Origin: Flavobacterium fluvii | Lineage (GTDB): Bacteria; Bacteroidota; Bacteroidia; Flavobacteriales; Flavobacteriaceae | Direction: 5' to 3' | DNA: 64,000 nt | Assembly: GCF_900129545.1 (NCBI RefSeq) | Contig: NZ_FQWB01000002.1 | Location: forward strand, 372,001-436,000 | Shown: positions 52,633-61,624 of the stretch, piece after piece | Numbering within the stretch: the stretch's first letter is position 1 | Layout of the letters: each line of letters begins with the position of its first letter | Position numbers and translations under genes: made by a program | The notes under the pieces: model-generated | Seen by the model: the letters and a program-made list of their open reading frames with translations, nothing else | Databases searched by the model: none | Told to the model about the DNA's origin: nothing

Positions 52633-53520
52633 ATGCAATCATTAATAGGAACGGGTGTTGCTCTTGTGACTCCTTTTAGAAAAGATTTTTCAATTGATAC
52701 GGAAGCATTAATAAAAATAGTAAATTTCTCCATTGATGGTGGAGTGGAATACCTTGTAATTTTAGGAACTACGGCCGAAAACGCCACGATGAACGAAACT
52801 GAAAAAGAGTTTGTAATCCAGACCGTAGTTGAAACCAACAATGGAAGATTACCTTTGGTACTTGGTGTTGGAGGAAACAACACGATGGAAGTTGTCGAAG
52901 AATTGAAAAGCAGGGATTTATCGCAATTTGCCGCAATTCTTTCTGTTTCGCCTTACTACAACAAACCTACCCAAGAAGGCATTTACCAACATTTCAAAGC
53001 GGTTTCCCAAGCTTCTCCAATTCCGGTTATTTTGTATAATGTTCCTAGCAGGACAGGAAGCAATATGTTGCCTGCGACAGTTTTGCGATTGGCGAATGAT
53101 TTCAAAAACATTGTGGCCATCAAAGAAGCTTATGGCGATATGGTACAAGCAATGCAATTGCTGAAAAACAAACCAAAAGATTTCTTGGTGCTTTCCGGTG
53201 ATGACATGATTGCTTTGCCAATGGTTTTGGCTGGAGGTTCTGGCGTTATATCGGTAATAGCCCAAGGTTTTCCAAAAGAATTTTCAGAAATGATACGTTT
53301 GGGATTAAACCGGAAAGTGGATGACGCATTCAAATTGCAATACCAATTTTCAGACTGCATCGACATGATTTTTGAACAAGGAAATCCTGCAGGAATCAAA
53401 CAAGTGTTCCAGTCATTGGGAATAGCAGAGAATACGGTTCGATTGCCTTTGGTAAGCGTGGATGAATCATTGGCTGGCAGGATTGATAAATTCGTGGAGA
53501 AAATCAATAAAATTGCCTAA
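52633..53520 (+). CDS. dapA: 4-hydroxy-tetrahydrodipicolinate synthase
   Basis: A 295-residue TIM-barrel enzyme. [24 protein letters not shown], the catalytic Tyr in [21 protein letters not shown], the Schiff-base Lys in [11 protein letters not shown] and [20 protein letters not shown] are all present. It condenses pyruvate and aspartate semialdehyde in the lysine/diaminopimelate pathway. It lies 8 bp after the DUF6913 gene. Confidence 0.97.
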   Translation: MQSLIGTGVALVTPFRKDFSIDTEALIKIVNFSIDGGVEYLVILGTTAENATMNETEKEFVIQTVVETNNGRLPLVLGVGGNNTMEVVEELKSRDLSQFAAILSVSPYYNKPTQEGIYQHFKAVSQASPIPVILYNVPSRTGSNMLPATVLRLANDFKNIVAIKEAYGDMVQAMQLLKNKPKDFLVLSGDDMIALPMVLAGGSGVISVIAQGFPKEFSEMIRLGLNRKVDDAFKLQYQFSDCIDMIFEQGNPAGIKQVFQSLGIAENTVRLPLVSVDESLAGRIDKFVEKINKIA

Positions 53521-53650
53521 AAAACACCCTCTTTTTTAATAAAAAAATATATTTTGTAGTGGCTAAATTAATACCTAAATTTGCCACCGCAACTTAGCTA
53601 TGATTTTTGAAAGTGATATCTTTCTGTTGAATCAAAAAAAAGTAAAAAAA

Positions 53651-54445
53651 ATGAAAAAAATAGTATCGTTATTTCTTCTTGTCATCCTTTTCGGTTCTTG
53701 TGGTGAATATCAAAAAGCTTTAAAATCTGAAGATGTTGCCGTAAAATTTGAAGTGGCCTCTAAATTGTATGATGCAGGAAAATATGATGATGCCATTAGG
53801 CTTATCGAGCAAATTGCTCCAGCTTACAGAGGGAAACCACAGGCGGAGAAATTATTTTACATGTTTTCTCAATCGTATTATAAAACAAGACAATATTATT
53901 TGGCGGCTTACCAATTCGAAAGTTTCGTTTCGGGTTATCCAAAAAGCGAAAAAGTGGAAGAATCTGCTTATTTGGGAGCAAAATGTTATTCAATGCTTTC
54001 GCCAGTTTATAGTTTAGATCAGACTGATACTTATAAGGCAATAGACAAATTGCAAGGTTTTATAGATTCTTACCCTAATTCTACTTATTTGCCTGAAGCG
54101 AATAAAACATTAAGAGAATTGAATGAGAAAATAGAGAAGAAAGTCTATGAAAACGCAAAACAGTACCACACTATCATGGATTACAAATCTGCAATGGTGG
54201 CTTTAGACAATTTTGTGGGCGATTATCCTGGAACACCATTCAAGGAAGATGCTCTTTTTTATAAATATGATTCGGCTTACCAATTGGGAATAAACAGTAT
54301 TCCATCCAAAATGGAGGAACGATTGAATATTGCAAAAACAGCTTACAATAGTTTGATAAAATTCAAACCAGAAACAAAATACAAAAAGATTGCGGACGAA
54401 ATGATGGTTCGAATTGAAACAGATTTAAAAAATTTCACTAAATAA
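53651..54445 (+). CDS. bamD: Outer-membrane assembly lipoprotein BamD
   Basis: The ATG at 53651 gives 264 residues with lipobox MKKIVSLFLLVILFGSCG; a longer frame from 53600 lacks a signal. Tetratricopeptide-like repeats follow: VASKLYDAGKYDDAIRLIEQ, KLFYMFSQSYYKTRQYYLAAYQFESFV and PKSEKVEESAYLGAKCY. BamD works with BamA to insert outer-membrane barrels. It leads a cluster of core genes (rpoZ, coaBC, DUF4835, recN), which is a conserved Bacteroidota order. Confidence 0.93.
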   Translation: MKKIVSLFLLVILFGSCGEYQKALKSEDVAVKFEVASKLYDAGKYDDAIRLIEQIAPAYRGKPQAEKLFYMFSQSYYKTRQYYLAAYQFESFVSGYPKSEKVEESAYLGAKCYSMLSPVYSLDQTDTYKAIDKLQGFIDSYPNSTYLPEANKTLRELNEKIEKKVYENAKQYHTIMDYKSAMVALDNFVGDYPGTPFKEDALFYKYDSAYQLGINSIPSKMEERLNIAKTAYNSLIKFKPETKYKKIADEMMVRIETDLKNFTK

Positions 54446-54453
54446 ATAAAGTC

Positions 54454-54771
54454 ATGGATTTAAGAAAGACAAATGCTCCGGTAAACACAATAACCTACAA
54501 TAAAACTGTTATTGAAGAGCCTACAGGAAATGTGTACGAAGCTATAACAATTATGGCTAAAAGAGCAAATCAAATCAATTCTGAAATCAAAAAAGAATTG
54601 ACCGAAAAATTGGAAGAATTTGCCACTTATAACGACAGTTTGGAAGAAGTTTTCGAAAACAAAGAACAAATAGAGGTTTCCAAATTCTACGAGAAATTGC
54701 CTAAGCCACATGCTTTGGCAGTTCAAGAATGGCTAGATGGTAAAATCTACCACAGAGAAGGAAACAAATAA
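54454..54771 (+). CDS. rpoZ: RNA polymerase omega subunit
   Basis: A 105-residue protein. TGNVYEAITIMAKRANQINSEIKKEL matches the Bacteroidota omega core, where a short helix-rich domain supports the beta-prime subunit. The acidic C-terminal half is a lineage extension. It is 8 bp after bamD and 9 bp before coaBC, matching the usual gene order. Confidence 0.85.
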   Translation: MDLRKTNAPVNTITYNKTVIEEPTGNVYEAITIMAKRANQINSEIKKELTEKLEEFATYNDSLEEVFENKEQIEVSKFYEKLPKPHALAVQEWLDGKIYHREGNK

Positions 54772-54780
54772 TATTTTATA

Positions 54781-55992
54781 ATGTCAGTTTTAAGCGGAAA
54801 GAAAATTTTACTGGGTATTTCCGGTGGAATTGCAGCTTATAAAACAGCTACATTAGTTAGACTATTCATAAAAGCAGGTGCACATGTCCAAGTGATAATG
54901 ACACCTGCTTCTAAGGATTTTATAACGCCTCTTACTTTATCTACCTTATCAAAAAATCCAGTATATTCCAGTTTTTACGATCAAAGTGAAGACAACGAAA
55001 AATGGAATAGCCATGTCGAATTGGGACTTTGGGCTGATTTGATGATTATTGCTCCTGCAACTGCAAATACGTTGTCTAAAATGGCAAATGGTACTTGCGA
55101 CAACCTTTTGATTGCTACTTATCTATCGGCAAAATGTCCTGTTTATTTTGCGCCTGCAATGGATTTGGACATGTATGTTCATCCTTCTACATTGGAGAGT
55201 TTCCATAAGTTGAAATTATTTGGAAACATCATGATTCCTGCCGAAAGCGGGGAATTGGCAAGTGGTTTGTCAGGCGAAGGCAGAATGTCTGAACCAGAAA
55301 ACATAGTATCCTTTTTGGAAGCTGACTTGGAAAGTGGTTTACCTCTCAAAGGAAAAAAAATACTGGTTACTGCCGGTCCAACATACGAAGCAATAGATCC
55401 CGTTCGTTTTATAGGAAATCATTCCACGGGAAAAATGGGATTTGACATTGCACAAAGTGCTGCAAATCTTGGTGCTTCCGTGATTTTGGTTGCTGGACCC
55501 ACTCATTTCAAAATCGAGAATAGTTTGGTAAAAGTGGTTTCCGTGGTTTCAGCCCAAGAAATGCATGATGCCTGCCATCAATATTACGATACAGTTGACG
55601 TGGTAATTGCCGCGGCGGCGGTTGCAGATTATCGCCCAAAGAATGTTGCGCTGAATAAAATAAAAAAGAACACCGACAGTTTTACGATTGAGCTCGAAAA
55701 AACGAAAGATATTTTGGCTTCTTTGGGAGAAATCAAGAAAAATCAGTTTTTGATTGGTTTTGCATTGGAAACCGAAAATGAAATTGAAAATGCGAAGTTG
55801 AAAATTCAGAAAAAAAACCTAGATTTGATTGTTTTAAATTCTTTGCAGGATGAAGGAGCCGGTTTCGGAAAACCAACCAATAAAATTACTTTTATTGACA
55901 GCAATTTCAAGGTTGAACCAATGGAATTGAAATCAAAAGAAGCCGTTGCCAATGATATTTTAAACAAAGTAATAGCCCATTTTTATGAGTAG
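54781..55992 (+). CDS. coaBC: Bifunctional phosphopantothenoylcysteine decarboxylase/synthetase
   Basis: A 403-residue fusion. The CoaC half has GKKILLGISGGIAAYKTATL, an active-site His in WNSHVELG, PATANTLSKMANGTCDNLL and PAMDLDMYVHPS. The CoaB half begins KGKKILVTAGPTYEAIDPVRF, with NHSTGKMGF and AAAVADYRPKN. It makes 4'-phosphopantetheine for coenzyme A. Its last codons overlap the DUF4835 gene by 8 bp. Confidence 0.97.
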   Translation: MSVLSGKKILLGISGGIAAYKTATLVRLFIKAGAHVQVIMTPASKDFITPLTLSTLSKNPVYSSFYDQSEDNEKWNSHVELGLWADLMIIAPATANTLSKMANGTCDNLLIATYLSAKCPVYFAPAMDLDMYVHPSTLESFHKLKLFGNIMIPAESGELASGLSGEGRMSEPENIVSFLEADLESGLPLKGKKILVTAGPTYEAIDPVRFIGNHSTGKMGFDIAQSAANLGASVILVAGPTHFKIENSLVKVVSVVSAQEMHDACHQYYDTVDVVIAAAAVADYRPKNVALNKIKKNTDSFTIELEKTKDILASLGEIKKNQFLIGFALETENEIENAKLKIQKKNLDLIVLNSLQDEGAGFGKPTNKITFIDSNFKVEPMELKSKEAVANDILNKVIAHFYE

Positions 55993-56872
55993 AATAATTG
56001 TATTTTTCTTTTTGCTTGCCTTTGGATTTGCTCATTCCCAGGAGTTAAACTGTGTCGTTACGGTAAATTCTGAAAAGTTGTCAAACGCAAACCAGCAGAT
56101 TTTCAAGACTTTGCAAACCTCCTTGAACGAATTTGTAAATCAAACCAACTGGACAGGGCAAACGGCGAAACAAAATGAAAAAATAAATTGTTCGATGTAT
56201 ATTACCCTTTCGTCCAATAATTCAGATCAATTTACAGGCACAATTCAGGTTCAGTCCTCAAGACTTGTTTACAATTCCACTTATGCCTCGCCGGTATTCA
56301 ATTTTAATGACAAAGATTTTAATTTTAGATACAACGAGTTTGAAAGCCTAATTTTTAATCCGGCTGAATTTGAATCCAATCTAGTTTCCGTGGTTTCTTT
56401 TTATTGTTATGTGATAATGGGAATGGATGCAGATAGTTTTGTGTCAATGGCTGGTGATCCTTATTTCAAAACTGCCCAAAACATTTCGAATGTCGCCCAA
56501 CAATCTGGAAACAAAGGCTGGAGCCAATCTGACGGTAACCAAAGCAGGTATTATTTGATAAACGATTTAGTGTCGCCAACTTATAGTGAAGTGCGTCAAT
56601 CCTCGTTTTTGTATCATTCAGGTTTGGACATGATGAGCAATAATGATTTGAAAGCGGCCAAGGAAAAAATAAAAACATCCCTGCTTAATGTAGGAAAGTT
56701 GAATAGTGTAAAACCAAATGCTTTTTTGACCCGCGTGTTTTTTGATGCCAAATCAGATGAAATAGCTTCTATTTTTTCTGGTGGTCCAAGTGTTTCCATA
56801 ACCGATTTAGTCGAAGTTTTAAACAAAACTTCTCCCTTGAATTCCAGTAAATGGGCTTTGATTAAGTATTAA
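55985..56872 (+). CDS. DUF4835 family secreted protein
   Basis: A 295-residue protein with signal peptide MSRIIVFFFLLAFGFAHSQ. The mature part shows ELNCVVTVNSEKLSNANQQI, NEFVNQTNWTGQTAKQNEKI, DFNFRYNEFESLIFNP and SFYCYVIMGMDADSF, typical of DUF4835. NCBI has linked this family with PorD-type proteins near the type IX secretion system, but I cannot verify a role here. It overlaps coaBC and is followed by recN after 52 bp, a conserved order. Confidence 0.85.
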   Translation: MSRIIVFFFLLAFGFAHSQELNCVVTVNSEKLSNANQQIFKTLQTSLNEFVNQTNWTGQTAKQNEKINCSMYITLSSNNSDQFTGTIQVQSSRLVYNSTYASPVFNFNDKDFNFRYNEFESLIFNPAEFESNLVSVVSFYCYVIMGMDADSFVSMAGDPYFKTAQNISNVAQQSGNKGWSQSDGNQSRYYLINDLVSPTYSEVRQSSFLYHSGLDMMSNNDLKAAKEKIKTSLLNVGKLNSVKPNAFLTRVFFDAKSDEIASIFSGGPSVSITDLVEVLNKTSPLNSSKWALIKY

Positions 56873-56924
56873 TTGATTTTCAAATAGCCGCTTAATTTTG
56901 CTTATCCCCACAAAAACAATATAG

Positions 56925-58577
56925 ATGATAACTACCCTGTCGATAAAAAACTATGCTTTAATAGAAAAATTGACCATCGATTTTTCAAAAGGTTTTTCGA
57001 TTATAACAGGAGAAACCGGTGCAGGAAAATCCATAATATTAGGTGCTTTGGGTCTTGTTTTAGGAAAAAGAGCCGATCTGTCTTCCTTGAAAAACAAGGA
57101 AGAAAAGTGCGTTATAGAAGCCCATTTTGAAATTTCAAAATACAATTTGCTTCCTTTTTTCGAAGCCAACGATTTAGATTACGAAGACGAAACCATCATT
57201 CGACGGGAAATTTTGTCTTCGGGTAAATCAAGGGCATTTATCAATGACAGTCCCGTAAACCTTCAGGAATTGCAGGAATTGAGTTTATTTTTGATAGATA
57301 TTCACTCCCAACACCAAACCCAGGAGCTTTCGGAAGAGAAAGTCCAATTCGAAATTATCGATGCCATTGCCGACAATCAGGAACACATTCTGGATTATCA
57401 AGCGCTTTTGAAAGGCTATAAATCGGATAAATCCAAATTGAATTCGCTCCTTAAAAAACAGGCTGAATCGGCCAAAGAACAGGAATACAATACTTTTTTA
57501 TTGGACGAATTAGTGGTAGCCCAATTGAAATCAGGAGAACAAGAAACGCTGGAAGCCGATTTCGAAAAGCTGAACAATGTCGAAATCATAAAAGAATCTA
57601 TTGATAAATCTTTGGCCATAGCCAATGAAGAACAAATTGGGGTGTTGCACAATTTGAAGGAAATCAAAACTTCCTTGCAAAAAATCGCTTCATTTTCGCC
57701 TGAATATAATGTGCTGTTGGAAAGAATTACAAGTTTAACCATTGAATTTGACGACATTTCGGATGAATTGACTCGATGCTCGGAAAAACTTTTTAATGAC
57801 CCCGAACAATTGGAATTAATCAACCAAAAATTGCAATTGATTTATAATTTGCAAAAGAAACACCAAGTTTCCTCTGTAGACGAATTAATCCAAATCCAGA
57901 CCAAACTTGAAAATTCGGTATTGGAATTAGGGAATATTGAAGAAGAAATTAAAACTTTGACCGATTCGATCCAACAAAAAATAATTACTTTAGATAATTT
58001 GTCTGGCGGGATTCACAAGAAAAGAGTGGAGTCTGTTCCTGTTTTGACACAAAAACTAACCACAATTTTAGAAACCTTGGGAATGCCCAATGTACGTTTC
58101 AAAATGGAAATCAACAATTCTTCCACTTATTTCGAAAACGGAAAAGATGAACTTGAATTTTTGTTTTCGGCGAACAAAGGAACCGATTTTGGTTTGTTGA
58201 AAAAAGTGGCTTCCGGTGGAGAAATGTCCAGAATTATGCTGGCCGTGAAAGCAATATTGGCACAATATTCCAAGTTGCCAACACTTATTTTTGACGAAAT
58301 CGACACGGGAGTTTCTGGTGAAATTGCCAATAGAATGGGGGAAATCATGAAAGAAATGAGCCAGAAAATGCAAATATTCGCCATTACCCATTTACCGCAA
58401 ATAGCTTCAAAAGGAATGGCGCATTTCAAAGTGTCAAAATCCACAATTGGCGAGGATACACAATCTGAACTTAAATTGTTGTCCAACGAGGAACGCGTGA
58501 TTGAAATTGCCCAAATGTTGTCCGGCAATGTTATTACGGACTCGGCATTAAACCACGCAAAAGCCTTGTTAAACTAA
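56925..58577 (+). CDS. recN: DNA repair protein RecN
   Basis: A 550-residue SMC-like protein. Walker A is GETGAGKS (29-36), with IDIHSQHQTQELS in the head. Long coiled coils run from about 150 to 360. The signature VASGGEMSRIMLAVK and Walker B LIFDEIDTGVSGEIA close the ATPase, followed by ITHLPQIASKG. RecN acts in double-strand-break repair. It is the last gene of this core block. Confidence 0.96.
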   Translation: MITTLSIKNYALIEKLTIDFSKGFSIITGETGAGKSIILGALGLVLGKRADLSSLKNKEEKCVIEAHFEISKYNLLPFFEANDLDYEDETIIRREILSSGKSRAFINDSPVNLQELQELSLFLIDIHSQHQTQELSEEKVQFEIIDAIADNQEHILDYQALLKGYKSDKSKLNSLLKKQAESAKEQEYNTFLLDELVVAQLKSGEQETLEADFEKLNNVEIIKESIDKSLAIANEEQIGVLHNLKEIKTSLQKIASFSPEYNVLLERITSLTIEFDDISDELTRCSEKLFNDPEQLELINQKLQLIYNLQKKHQVSSVDELIQIQTKLENSVLELGNIEEEIKTLTDSIQQKIITLDNLSGGIHKKRVESVPVLTQKLTTILETLGMPNVRFKMEINNSSTYFENGKDELEFLFSANKGTDFGLLKKVASGGEMSRIMLAVKAILAQYSKLPTLIFDEIDTGVSGEIANRMGEIMKEMSQKMQIFAITHLPQIASKGMAHFKVSKSTIGEDTQSELKLLSNEERVIEIAQMLSGNVITDSALNHAKALLN

Positions 58578-58650
58578 AGAAATGCTTTATATTTGTCCTC
58601 TTAAAAACGAATTAACGATTATCCGAAATAAATAAACGAATAACCTAAAT

Positions 58651-59841
58651 ATGATTATAGAACCTAGAATGCGAGGATTTATTTGTTTGACGGCCCATCC
58701 AAAAGGTTGTGAACAAAATGTAAAAAATCAAATCAAATACGTACAATCAAAAGGACATATTGAAGGAGCAAAAAAAGTGTTGGTAATTGGAGCTTCAACC
58801 GGATTTGGTTTGGCTTCCAGAATCACGAGTGCTTTTGGTGCAGATGCAGCCACGATTGGCGTGTTTTTTGAAAAACCTCCTTTGGAAGGTAAAACCGCAT
58901 CACCAGGTTGGTATAATTCGGCAGCATTTGAAAATGAAGCCCATAAAGCGGGATTGTATGCAAAAAGTGTCAATGGAGATGCTTTTTCAAATGACGTAAA
59001 AAGGCAAACACTAGACTTAATAAAAGCTGATTTGGGTCAGGTTGATTTGGTAATTTACAGTTTAGCTTCGCCAGTTCGTTTGCATCCCGTGACGGGAGTT
59101 TTGCATCGTTCGGTTTTGAAACCAATCGGGCAAACGTTTACCAATAAAACCGTAGATTTTCATACAGGAAATGTTTCCGAAGTTTCCATAGAACCTTGCA
59201 CAGACGAAGATATTGCCAATACCATTGCCGTAATGGGTGGTGAAGATTGGGCAATGTGGATGGAAGCGCTTAAAAGCGAAAATTTATTGGCAGAAGGAGC
59301 CACGACAGTTGCTTATTCCTACATTGGGCCGTCATTGACGGAAGCCGTTTATCGCAAAGGAACAATTGGTCGTGCCAAAGACCATTTGGAAGCAACCGCA
59401 TTTACAATTACTGACAGTTTAAAATCAGTAGGAGGGCAGGCTTATGTTTCCGTGAACAAAGCATTGGTAACTCAAGCAAGTTCTGCTATTCCTGTAATTC
59501 CATTATATATTTCGTTGTTGTATAAAATAATGAAAGAAGAAGGGATTCATGAAGGTTGTATCGAGCAAATCCAACGGTTGTATCAAGACAGATTGTACGC
59601 TGACAAACCGGTTCCAACGGATGAAAAAGGTAGAATTAGAATTGACGATTGGGAAATGCGCGAGGATGTTCAAGCTAAAGTGGCTAAACTTTGGTTGGAA
59701 GCCACTACAGAAAGTTTGTCTGCAATAGGAGATTTACCGGGATACAAGAATGATTTTCTTAATCTTTTCGGCTTTGAATTTGAAGGCGTGGATTATAAAG
59801 CAGATGCCAACGAAATGGTTGGCATATCTAGTATTGATTAA
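58651..59841 (+). CDS. fabV: Enoyl-[acyl-carrier-protein] reductase FabV
   Basis: A 396-residue protein, the usual FabV length. It starts MIIEPRMRGFICLTAHPKGC. The cofactor motif VLVIGASTGFGLASRIT, YSLASPVR and the active-site pattern YSYIGPSL...YRKGTIGRAK with its Tyr and Lys are clear. It reduces trans-2-enoyl-ACP with NADH and is naturally insensitive to triclosan in other bacteria. It is a single-gene unit with its own terminator. Confidence 0.96.
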   Translation: MIIEPRMRGFICLTAHPKGCEQNVKNQIKYVQSKGHIEGAKKVLVIGASTGFGLASRITSAFGADAATIGVFFEKPPLEGKTASPGWYNSAAFENEAHKAGLYAKSVNGDAFSNDVKRQTLDLIKADLGQVDLVIYSLASPVRLHPVTGVLHRSVLKPIGQTFTNKTVDFHTGNVSEVSIEPCTDEDIANTIAVMGGEDWAMWMEALKSENLLAEGATTVAYSYIGPSLTEAVYRKGTIGRAKDHLEATAFTITDSLKSVGGQAYVSVNKALVTQASSAIPVIPLYISLLYKIMKEEGIHEGCIEQIQRLYQDRLYADKPVPTDEKGRIRIDDWEMREDVQAKVAKLWLEATTESLSAIGDLPGYKNDFLNLFGFEFEGVDYKADANEMVGISSID

Positions 59842-59875
59842 ATAAGTAGATAGCTTAAAATTATAGAATTTGAAG

Positions 59876-59907
59876 AAACCATCACGTTTGGCGTGGTGGT
59901 TTTTTTA
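59876..59907 (+). terminator. Terminator after fabV
   Basis: AACCATCACG-tttgg-CGTGGTGGTT (one G-T pair) and a T7 run, about 35 bp after the fabV stop. Confidence 0.85.
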
Positions 59908-59968
59908 TGGATAAAGTTTATCTTTGCTCAAATTTTTTGAGCAAAAGTGTTACACCTTAATATTTGTT

Positions 59969-60967
59969 ATGTTATTTTCTTTAATTATACCCGTTTACAA
60001 TCGTCCAGATGAAGTAGATGAACTTTTGGAGAGTTTGTCGCAACAAGATTATATCGAGAATTTCGAAGTTGTTATAATTGAAGACGGTTCTTCATTGCGA
60101 TGCGATGATGTGGTTCGCAAGTATGCGGGGAAACTGCATTTGTCGTATTGTTACAAGGAAAATTCAGGCCCTGGGGATTCCAGAAATTATGGAATGAAAA
60201 AAGCAAAAGGAGATTATTTTATCATTTTTGATTCGGATTGCATTATTCCAAATAACTATTTGACAGAAGTATCCAAGGCATTGAAAGAAAATTATGTGGA
60301 TTGTTTTGGAGGTCCTGACAAGGCTTTGGATAGTTTTTCGGATATTCAAAAAGCGATTAATTTTGCAATGACTTCTTTTCTTACCACTGGTGGAATTAGA
60401 GGTGGTTCGGAGAAAATAGACAAGTTTCAACCCCGAAGTTTTAATATGGGATTGTCACGAAAAGCCTTTGAAGCTTCGAATGGTTTCGGAAATATTCATC
60501 CCGGAGAAGATCCCGATTTATCCATTCGATTGTGGAATTTGGGTTTTGAAACCAGACTTTTTTCTAAGGCATTTGTCTATCACAAAAGAAGAATTGATTG
60601 GGCTAAATTTACTGTTCAAGTGAATAAATTTGGCAAAGCCAGACCTATCTTAAATAGTTGGTATCCCCAATACAACAAGCTTACTTTCTTCTTTCCCACT
60701 ATTTTTATAATAGGATTGTTCTTTGCGGTGCTTTTGTTGATTTTTAATTATGATTTATTGCTTCAATTGTATTTTGTGTACTTTCTGGCACTTTTTTTGG
60801 TGTCCACCTATCAGAATAAAAGCTTTAAAATAGGTTTATTGTCAATCAAGGCAGTTTGGAAGCAATTTTTTGGTTACGGTACAGGGTTTTTGGAATCCTT
60901 CGTGAAGATCATTATTCTGAACCAAAAACCGGAAGAGGCATTTCCTGAGCTGTTTTTCAAAAACTAA
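59969..60967 (+). CDS. Family 2 glycosyltransferase
   Basis: The ATG at 59969 gives 332 residues starting MLFSLIIPVYNRPDEVDELL, the classic GT2 opening; a frame from 59924 only adds 15 residues. The GT-A fold shows VVIIEDGSS, GPGDSRNYGMKKAKGDYFIIFDSDC (DxD-like DSD) and NPGEDPDLSIR-like HPGEDPDLSIR. Two C-terminal membrane segments lie at about 245-300. It would transfer sugars to a membrane-linked acceptor. It is directly upstream of coaE (1 bp). Confidence 0.92.
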   Translation: MLFSLIIPVYNRPDEVDELLESLSQQDYIENFEVVIIEDGSSLRCDDVVRKYAGKLHLSYCYKENSGPGDSRNYGMKKAKGDYFIIFDSDCIIPNNYLTEVSKALKENYVDCFGGPDKALDSFSDIQKAINFAMTSFLTTGGIRGGSEKIDKFQPRSFNMGLSRKAFEASNGFGNIHPGEDPDLSIRLWNLGFETRLFSKAFVYHKRRIDWAKFTVQVNKFGKARPILNSWYPQYNKLTFFFPTIFIIGLFFAVLLLIFNYDLLLQLYFVYFLALFLVSTYQNKSFKIGLLSIKAVWKQFFGYGTGFLESFVKIIILNQKPEEAFPELFFKN

Positions 60968-60968
60968 C

Positions 60969-61553
60969 ATGACAAAAATAATTGGATTGACAGGAGGCAT
61001 CGGCAGTGGAAAAACCACTATTGCCAATCATTTTATGACGGCTGGCATTCCTGTTTATATTGCCGATGATGAAGCCAGGAAAATTATGCAGTCGGCTGCA
61101 ATTATTGAAGAAATCCAGAAAACGTTTGGTTCCGCTATTTTTGAAAATGGGATTTTAAACAGGCAACGACTGGCAGAAATCGTATTCAATAATCCAGATA
61201 AATTGAAACTTCTGAATGGTATTGTTCATCCTGCCGTAAAAAAACATTTTGACAACTGGATATTAAAATACAAAGATTCTCCGTTTGTTATTTATGAAGC
61301 CGCCATTTTATTTGAAAGCGGGAGTTATAAAAATTGCGACAAAATAATAACCGTTACAGCACCATTGGAATCCAGAATCCAAAGAGTGATCCAGCGTGAC
61401 AACACCACTCGTGAAAATGTTTTGAAAAGAATAAACATGCAATGGGACGACAATCAGCGCATTGCCAAAAGCGATTTTATTGTTGAAAATATTGACTCAA
61501 AAATCACGGAATCAGAAGTGGATGAAATTCTTAAAATTTTGAAGAATTCATAG
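60969..61553 (+). CDS. coaE: Dephospho-CoA kinase
   Basis: A 194-residue P-loop kinase. It begins TKIIGLTGGIGSGKTTIANH, with the DDEARKIMQ motif, GIVHPAVKKHF and the lid region RIQRVIQRDNTTRENVLKRI. It adds the 3'-phosphate in the last step of coenzyme A synthesis. It follows the glycosyltransferase gene by one base. The kinase/regulator pair starts 71 bp downstream. Confidence 0.96.
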   Translation: MTKIIGLTGGIGSGKTTIANHFMTAGIPVYIADDEARKIMQSAAIIEEIQKTFGSAIFENGILNRQRLAEIVFNNPDKLKLLNGIVHPAVKKHFDNWILKYKDSPFVIYEAAILFESGSYKNCDKIITVTAPLESRIQRVIQRDNTTRENVLKRINMQWDDNQRIAKSDFIVENIDSKITESEVDEILKILKNS

Positions 61554-61624
61554 TTTGAATCTATTTTGTTAATCTTGGGTTAATTTATTATTATTTATAC
61601 TGTTAAAATACTAATTTTGTATCG